Assembly: GCF_029784155.1 (NCBI RefSeq)
Contig: NC_073693.1
Span: 289,326,875 to 289,390,874 of the forward strand
DNA from: Uranotaenia lowii
Taxonomy: Eukaryota > Arthropoda > Insecta > Diptera > Culicidae
DNA: 64,000 bases
Direction of reading: 5' to 3'
Shown here: in pieces, positions 57,300-64,000 of the stretch
Layout of the letters: every line of letters begins with the position of its first letter
How positions within the stretch are numbered: position 1 is the first letter of the stretch
Notes under the pieces: generated by a model
Seen by the model: the letters and a program-made list of their open reading frames with translations, nothing else
Told to the model about the DNA's origin: nothing
Database searches by the model: none
Program-made: the position numbers and the translations under genes

Positions 57300-59208
57300 T
57301 TTTTTATTTGTTTGTTTGTTCATTCAATCAACGGACCAAGTATAGGTCCAAATGACGACTTAAAGTTAAAGTTACATAAAATTTACACCTAATTAATGAT
57401 TTCTTGATAATCTTAAAACACTTCTTCGGAAAACATTCCGCGAATCGTCGAAGTCGAAGAGCTCGGAAAAGCGGTTGAACGTATTCATTACACCGATGAA
57501 TGCACTATTGGCTCCATAGTTCGAATCGAATGGGGACATACAGTTGAAGGTCCTGGTTTCTCAGTCCATGAGGTCTCACACTAAGAGGAATAGCTTCTAG
57601 AAGCGTAGGACAATCGATACGCGATGTCAGTAGATCGGCGACAAAAGAAGCTCGTGTTGCATTTCTTCGGGCTTGAAGAGTATCCATGTCTATAAGACGA
57701 CATCGATGTTCGTAGCTTGGCATGTGGAACGGGTCTTGCCAGTTAAGGTGTCAGAGGGCATAACGCAAAAAGCGCCTCTGGATAGCCTCGAGCCGCTCAT
57801 TACCGTTCTGGTAGTAAGGACACCAGACAGCTGAGGCATATTTGAGGATGGATCGAACTATGCTGCAATACAGGCTCTTCAGGCAATACACGTCCTTGAA
57901 TTCCTTGGCCACTCGGAATAAAAATCCGAGGCTTCTAGAAGCTTTATCGACGACGTAGTTCGTATGTGTTTTGAATTCCAGCTTACGGTCGAGTATTACG
58001 CCCAAATCATTGATTTGGTCCACCCGCGCAATGGACTCATCTCCTAAGAAGTACTCCGCGCAAAAAGGCTGCCGTCTTCGTGAGAAACTGATCACTGCAC
58101 ATTTACTGCGATTCAAAGGCAGGCAGTTGATGTCGCACCACTTTGCGAAAAGATTAAACTGGTTTTGCAGAAAATCAATGTCGTCCTGACCGTTTGTGGC
58201 GTAGAACAGTTAAAGATCGTCAGCATAACAAAGTTTCGGGCCGTTAAGGATTGTGAGCACATCGTTGAAATAGATTAAGAAGATAATCGGTCCTAAGTGA
58301 CTACCTTGGGGCACACCAGAGGAAGCAGATAACTGGCTGGAGAGAGTGTCTCCAGTGCGAACTGTCAATTTACGTCCAGTTAAGTAACTGCGGAACCAGC
58401 CAAGTAAAGGTCCGCAAAATCCTAAGCGCCCAAGCTTACCAATGGTGATATCGTGGTTCACCTTATCAAACGCTGCTGACAAATCGGTAAAAATGGCGTC
58501 AGTTTGAGACTTAGCAGCAAAACTATCGTGTACATAGGAGGTGAATGTCAACAGGTTAGTTGTCGTAGAGCGTTTGGGCATAAAACCGTGATGATCGATT
58601 GAAAAATTTTGCTTACAGTACGAGAAAATCGGATCCATGACGACTAATTCGAATAGTACGGAGATTGCACATAAAGCAGAAATTCCTCTATAGTTGTTGA
58701 TATCTCTTCGGTCCCCCTTTTTATGGACTGGAAACATGTAGGCTTCCTTCCACAATGAAGGGTAGGTGGCTTTGTCAAGAGAAGCTTGGAAGATGAGTCT
58801 TACAGGTGTCAGTAAAACAGGAATAAATCGTTTTAAAAAGGTAGATGGTATGCCGTCCGGGCCAGTAGAGAGGGAATTTTTGAGCTTTGCCGCTGCTTTA
58901 GATATGACCGCATCCTCAACATCAATCGTGCTCATGCTGAAGCCGAGTGGCGAAACATTCCTAACAGCATTCTCCATGTGTTCTCGGGATGTTGAAGCAG
59001 TAGCAAAGGTAATCGAGAATTTTTGAGCAAAGAGAGCACAGATTCCGCCATCAGAGTTCGCAGTGTTGCCATCCAGAAACATTTGAGTTGGAATACCAGG
59101 TTCATTCCGCTGACTTTTGACATGCTTCCAGAAAGATTTTGGGTTGGACTTGAGGTTACGTTGTACTCGAAAAAGATAAAGATTTGCAAGGTATACTTTC
59201 TAACTTAA
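57300..59208 (-). pseudogene. 5'-truncated Jockey-like LINE, reverse transcriptase remnant
   Basis: Minus-strand ORF2 fragment. The main open part (58210-59082, 290 codons) has STGPDGIPSTFLKRFIP, YRGISALCAISVLFELVV, HHGFMPKRSTTTNLL, IFTDLSAAFDKVNH, GVPQGSHLGPIIFLIYFNDV and CYADDL. A stop follows directly after the catalytic YADD block, then the frame continues (57751-58116: NRSKCAVISFSRR, DQINDLGVILDRKLEFKTH, RSILKYASAVWCPYY), another stop, and a tail to about 57410. At the 5' end a frameshift lies near 59060 and the endonuclease is missing. The AAAC/AAAT-rich 3' end at 57300-57330 may be the tail. The LINE is dead but readable; it is a different family from the intact Jockey-type copy. Confidence 0.8.
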
Positions 59209-59368
59209 GTTATCTTGTACACAAAGTGAAATTTTTTCTAGAGCATTTCGTAGCTAATCTGCGGTCTTTTTAACGAAGCGCGTTTTTTCGTATTTTTTTT
59301 TCTTAGACTTAAAATAACGGAAAACTGAAGTGTTGTAGGTGAATAATCTATATATATAAAAATGAATT

Positions 59369-59420
<52 letters not shown>
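59369..59420. repeat. (GTCT)n microsatellite inside the Helitron-type element
   Basis: About 13 perfect TGTC/GTCT units 22 bp from the element's 5' end. The sister element has the same tract in reverse at about 63112-63133, so the tract belongs to the family. Confidence 0.95.
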
Positions 59421-59421
<1 letters not shown>

Positions 59422-59934
59422 TCCCTATATTTCCTGTGTTGTTCCCCCGATTTACGTGAAACTCCGTGAAAATCCGAGAAATGGACAGTGATTCTATGAA
59501 TATCTGACACACCATCCTCCTTTCTGTGAGTACACAGGAGGAGGGAGGTGAGCCCAATACAATTTTGTAAGCATATGTTCTCAATTTATGCTAACGAAGA
59601 CAACAAATGGAAACAATTATGGCATGGAAAGGTATTTGGTTATGAGATATTTTTCTACGATTGTTATAGACCCTTACAATTTACTGTGTAGAGAGGAGAA
59701 GAAATTTTGTTGTAAAGCTTAAAAAATTTATCAACCAATGGAACTATATTTGATATGAGAGGATTTTAGGGCTCGAAAAAAATGTGATTATCCAACACCA
59801 CGACTTCCATTCAGCAGGGGGTGAAGGGAAGGACAGGGGAGCTCTCTTATCAGTTTTTTTGCATAAATCCAGAACATGTCAAGCAAAAACAACTTTATTT
59901 TATAAGTTAGATTGTTTGCGTCGATTAATTTGAG

Positions 59935-61074
59935 AAGACCAAAGTTGGCCTTGCTCGTGTGCGGTCGCATATTTTTCCGTGGTCTCGTTTTGCTTCGTGA
60001 TTCCTTGAAAATTATTATTCGTTACCACCATCGAGTTATTCAATGTTATTCAATTCGACATTTTCTTACGGTTCGTCGGTCAATACTGGATTCTAACTTG
60101 CATTTTAGTAGATCTGAGAAGACAGGGACGTTCTGCAAGTGTGAAAAATAAAGGAATCTAAGTCGATTTGAATTGTAGATTCAGATTGTAGATTTACTAA
60201 TGTTTCAAAAGTTCCCTGATTGTGCGCTTTGTGACAGGAAGTATCATGTTCAGGTAAAGAAAAATAATGCAAGTTTCAGCATCGCAGTCGCTTTTTTTTT
60301 AAATAATTCGAGAAATTGTGGCTTTTGGAAGAAGTTTAAAGGAGCGGAGTTAGCTAAGTGTTCTTAGTTAAATTCTTATTAAGACCTACAGGATTGTTGG
60401 ATTTTTGTTCAAGTGATTTATATAATTGGGGCTGCGAATTGATAACAAAGTTGTCGACGACGATACCATTTGTAAAATTGACTGTGTTTACTGTATTTGT
60501 ACCGCTCGTTGGGCGGTAGTTGATAGATCACGATGGTTACTGTGACTAAAAAAAATTATGGAAAATTCGGCGTTTATCAAGATCCAGGAAATTCAGCTAA
60601 GTACCTTTTTCAAATTTTATTTTTTCAAACAATTTTATTGAGTTGGAATTGTTACAAGGTAAGATTTGAATCATGAGTTTAAACTTTTTATTGATCAAAT
60701 ATTTTAAAATAGCTTAACTCTATTATTGGGGATTTGTGGGAGGGTTGGACAGGGCATCAAACAAGCTGAAAACTAATATACAATGGATTGTGGGTTCAAG
60801 CCAGCCGGAGTATCTCGGCAAATTTCGAATCATGAGTAAGTTACTAAGATACCTTCTCAGGATTCTTAATTTGTTTTGAACAGTTGGAAGGGAGTGAGAT
60901 GAGTCAAACCTGTCCCGAACCAGTGGTAACGGACCCCTTGGTTGTGCTGCAATTATTGTTGATGAGTTAAGAATGAACAATATTTGAATGTGAGATCGAG
61001 GCTTCCCGTACCGACTCGGGTCGAAAGACCTACCAGCCACTGGTGGGTCAAACGTACATACATACATACATACA
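59935..61074 (+). mobile_element. non-autonomous retrotransposon insertion, 27-bp TSD
   Basis: The 27 bp at 59908-59934 are repeated exactly at 61075-61101 (both start TAGATTGTTTGCG), a long target-site duplication as left by some non-LTR retrotransposons. The insert ends in (CATA)n (about 61055-61074), a microsatellite tail, so it was inserted in plus orientation. No endonuclease or reverse transcriptase is visible in 1.14 kb; it is either an internally deleted LINE or a large SINE. Confidence 0.65.
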
Positions 61075-61336
61075 TAGATTGTTTGCGTCGATTAATTTGA
61101 GTCCCTCCTTTTTCAAGGCGAAGCTTAAAGAAACAGATTAAAATTATCAGATCTTCAACACAAATTTATAGATCAAGATTCGTTACAATTCGAAACTTCA
61201 GCTGCAGCACTCATTTTATAGCGGTGGCTTATGCATATCATTTGATTTAAAACAACGCCAACAAAATAAAAAAAAATAATTTCTGAAAATATCATTTGTT
61301 TTTAATAGGTGTAGCAAAGCACACCGGGTCAGCTAG

Positions 61337-61754
61337 TGTCTTATAAATATATTTTAGTTACATTACGAAGTTTCAGAAACTTTTGGAAGAATCGGTTTAG
61401 AAATAAGAGAGATAAAGCTGGTTTTAGTCAAATTGAAACTGAAAGTCTTATTTGGGAGTTTTTTTCTGAGCTTTCAGAGTGCGTTTGAAAAAAAAGCAAT
61501 GATGCAAAATTTAATATTTTAAGAATTTTTTGGAGGTTCCCGAAGATTTTTTTCATTTGAATGCACCGGAAAAAAAAGCTACAAGCCGTCAAACTTCTAA
61601 TAGTGTCACTCAAGAGCGGATTCGGTTTAAAAAATTTTACGGATATTCTGAAACTTGAAAACATATCAATGACATAAAAAAATTGAGGAAATGTGTTTTA
61701 ATAGCTCCCAGCATTATGATTTTGCTGTTATTTTTCTACTGAATTTATATAAAA
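61337..61754. other. spacer between the two Helitron-type 3' ends
   Basis: AT-rich, no gene seen. It lies between the facing CTAG ends. Confidence 0.5.
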
Positions 61755-63153
61755 CTAGCTGACCCGGTGTGCTTTGCTTCACCGTCTAAAAATCAGTAAG
61801 TTATGTGAAAAAGCTTTCATTATAAATAAATTTTCGATAGCTTTACAATGAGAGCTTTCAAAGCACATGTTTACCAATAATAATTGTTTTGAAATTTGAT
61901 ATCAAGAACTCGTTTTTATTTGCTTTCTCCCCTGCAGTGTGGGGAAGGTCCGCGAACTGCAATAGCAAAATATTTTGTAACCATATAACATCACATTTCA
62001 TAAATAGCCCAGTTTCTTGAAAAGTTTTCGAGCTTTACATACTTTCCTATTTCCCGTTTCTCCCCTGGAAGAGGATGGGCTTAGAATCCTAAAAAAACCC
62101 TCTCATGTGAAATATGCTTTCTATTACTTTAAAAGTTTTTAAAACTATGCGGTAAAAGCTCCCCCATTCCTTGCTCTGTACTGTATGGATTTTTTCCTTG
62201 AATGCATAGACACATTAACCCCATAAAGGGTTTTTTTAATCACCATAGAATCATTTCTCGTACTCTTATACTTTCCCCTGTAAAATTTGGTTAAATTTAT
62301 TTGATGAGCTCTCGAATTTGTCAAAACAAACGTACGACACATCTCTTATCTTTCCTATTCCATGAAAGGAACCAAAATATCTTAGAAATATTTCTTATAA
62401 GAATGAGTCGTAAGAGTATTTAATCTTCCCAATTTAAAGTAAGGTATTACACTGTATGGGAAACCCTCCCCTCCTTCTTATCCCCCCAGTGAATGGACAA
62501 ATGGGTCTAAAACTTCGTAGAAACATGACTCATAGTCTTATATCTTCCTATGTGGAATTTGGATTTATGTGTCGGATTAGTTATCTAATAATGCATTAAA
62601 TTGTATGGAAGACCCCAATCCCCCTTTTGTATCTCTATAATCAAAAAGGATGAAGTCCCAAATAATCATAGAAACATTTCTCGTTCCAGAATAACCACCC
62701 ATGTTAAAATTGGTTCCATTAGCTTTATTAGCAATCGATTTTGCATAAATTTGTATGGGTGGCCCCTCCCCCTTTTCTATCCCCACACTGAAAGGAGGGA
62801 GAAGTCTAAAACCATCTTTAAAGTATGCTTCCAACCCATATACCCTGGCCTGCCAAATTCGGTTCCGTTTGCTTTATTATTTATCGATTTTTTTGTAACC
62901 AAATACTTCCATACCAAATTTGGTTCCATTTGAATGATCGGTTCTCGAGTTATTCGAACATGTTTCATTTGTTAAAGAAGCCCTCTTTCCTCTTCCAGAT
63001 AGTGGGAGGGGTCTCAAGCTGTTATAGGAAGCTTCCTCGGCCTTCATAGACCCCTCTTGCCAAGATTTAAGCAAATCGGTTCAGTAGTTTCTGAGTCTAT
63101 AGGGAAGAAATAGACAGACAGACAGACAGACAGAAATTCATTTTACATATAGA
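61755..63153 (-). mobile_element. non-autonomous Helitron-type element, copy 2
   Basis: Read on the minus strand it starts TCTATATGTAAAATGAATTT after an A (63154) and ends with the hairpin segment GGTGAAGCAAAGCACACC and GGGTCAGCTAG before a T (61754). The termini match copy 1. The interior consists of diverged units of about 150 bp with CCCTCCCC/GGGAGAAGTCTAAAA-type phrases (near 61925, 62055, 62470, 62615 and 62770). No Rep/helicase ORF. It faces copy 1 tail to tail. Confidence 0.7.
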
Positions 63154-64000
63154 TGTATGAAAAACTAAAAGCTAACTTAAAATCTGAGAAACTTTTACCA
63201 CGTTCGTTAAAATGATTTGAAATTTTCTACAAAGTTATTTTTCACGATAAAATCTTAACTTTACGACGATTGTGTTCTTTTGCATTGTTGTCATTATAAA
63301 TTACGATTTTTTTTCTTATTTTCTCTTTATTCATATAAAGTTGAATATAAATTCAGAGTTGAAGTTATCCGAATGAGCTAAAACTTTGCCAGTGTTGTTT
63401 TATCATTGATTGGATCAAAATTGATAGTTGGGAACTTGGTTTCAACCAAACCACTCTTGTGTTAATTTTGCATGATGTTGCAAAAGTCCGGTGGTTTGAA
63501 TTGATTCAGCATTTAAACTGGAATAATCAGCAAGAAAATATCAAATATTTCCAGTACACATCGGCACATATTCACAATGCACAAGTTACACTTGATGTTA
63601 TTCCTTCTATTTACAATGTTGTATGTCTTCCCGGTGCGCCGGGTGACTTTCTCAATACATCCTGGAACCCGGTTGGGCTTCGGCTTGGGCAGATGTAAAT
63701 TATTCCACCCTGAGTTGAGTTTGAGATGCCGGGGACTTTCTCGCCCGGCTGGAACATTTCAAGCAACGGTTGGTGCCTCCCAGTCACAGTCAGTGCTTAG
63801 CCCGAACGTTAAACTTTGAAATGGGAAAAGTTTAGATCGAAACATTTTTCACATTCAGACCATAAATTCTCACCCCGAGAAGGGGTTTCTCGCTTTCGCT
63901 CTGTGTGTAAGGCAATACCTGAATGCCCAGCTAGGTTAGGAGACTTTGTTGTGTTTCGTCTCATCAGCGGGGGTGGCTCTGGAGCAGAAGTAGATGAGGT
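63154..64000. other. AT-rich then GC-richer end of window, no gene called
   Basis: 63560-64000 is less AT-rich and contains ACAGTCAGTGCTTAG with a TCAGT initiator-like core (about 63785). The 79-80-codon ORFs overlap in two frames. It may be the edge of a host regulatory region that continues beyond the window. Confidence 0.35.

Larger units (their letters stand above)
59347..61336 (+). mobile_element. non-autonomous Helitron-type element, copy 1
   Basis: It begins with TC (TCTATATATATAAAAATG) after an A and ends with CTAG before a T. Just before the end is a hairpin, GGTGTAGCAAAGCACACC (5-bp stem), 11 bases from the CTAG. These are Helitron hallmarks: TC start, subterminal hairpin, CTRR end, insertion between A and T, no target duplication. 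It contains a (GTCT)n tract near its 5' end and a later insertion at 59935-61074. No Rep/helicase ORF. Confidence 0.7.

Noticed and set aside
60723..61067. 114-codon minus-strand ORF inside the (CATA)n-tailed insert
   Set aside because: It opposes the insert's orientation, and I recognise no retrotransposon domain.
63577..63819. 80-codon ORF with hydrophobic start (possible secreted peptide)
   Set aside because: It overlaps another frame of equal length, and the start is only weakly signal-like with no supporting context.

Overview
The window looks like nuclear DNA from an insect with a large, transposon-rich, AT-rich genome, most probably a culicine-type mosquito. The basis is the repeat content: a Jockey-clade LINE, an L1/Tx1-like LINE, many palindromic MITEs, Helitron-type termini and tRNA-derived repeats, with no bacterial-style operons. 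This is inference; the species cannot be fixed from sequence alone. I recognise no complete host protein-coding gene. Nearly all long ORFs are in transposable elements (TEs) or are open by accident because a short repeat lacks stop codons.

Region by region: 0.7-3.1 kb holds a fold-back repeat with about eight internal ~163-bp units and a palindromic MITE. 4.4-13.05 kb is a compound satellite domain: a 9-bp minisatellite (TTGACAATT type), then 12 identical 501-bp units each carrying a minus-strand tRNA-like gene with intact Pol III A and B boxes and a T5 terminator, then a 500-N gap, then a second 9-bp minisatellite (TGACAAAAA type) sharing the TGACAA core. 15.3-17.2 kb has a duplicated segment, a hAT-type MITE with an 8-bp target-site duplication (TSD) and a SINE-like copy. 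20.2-26.1 kb is a nest: an outer repeat, a palindromic MITE, and a complete Jockey-clade LINE with two intact ORFs, a ~60-nt poly(A) tail and a 12-bp TSD. 27.1-27.8 kb is GC-richer, with tetranucleotide repeats. 28-34.1 kb contains a dispersed repeat family, a 1.66-kb fold-back element that splits a SINE-like copy, and a 771-bp palindromic element with an 8-bp TSD. 34-43 kb is mostly unique or weakly repetitive, with a possible host exon on the minus strand near 41.9 kb. 43.06-48.96 kb is a decayed L1/Tx1-like LINE whose ORF2 is interrupted by two other elements while its ORF1 stays open. 49-57 kb holds several MITEs. 57.3-59.2 kb is a 5'-truncated Jockey-like LINE. 59.3-63.2 kb is a tail-to-tail pair of related Helitron-type elements, one of which carries a later retrotransposon insertion flanked by a 27-bp duplication.

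The genes do not form a pathway; the window is a record of layered insertions. Its most unusual part is the tRNA-like/501-bp array between two related minisatellites. Its predicted anticodon is ACC, on a body most like insect tRNA-Arg, which is unusual for a eukaryote. No alignment, folding or database search could be run, so repeat boundaries are by eye. Those with explicit TSDs or perfect termini are the most reliable.
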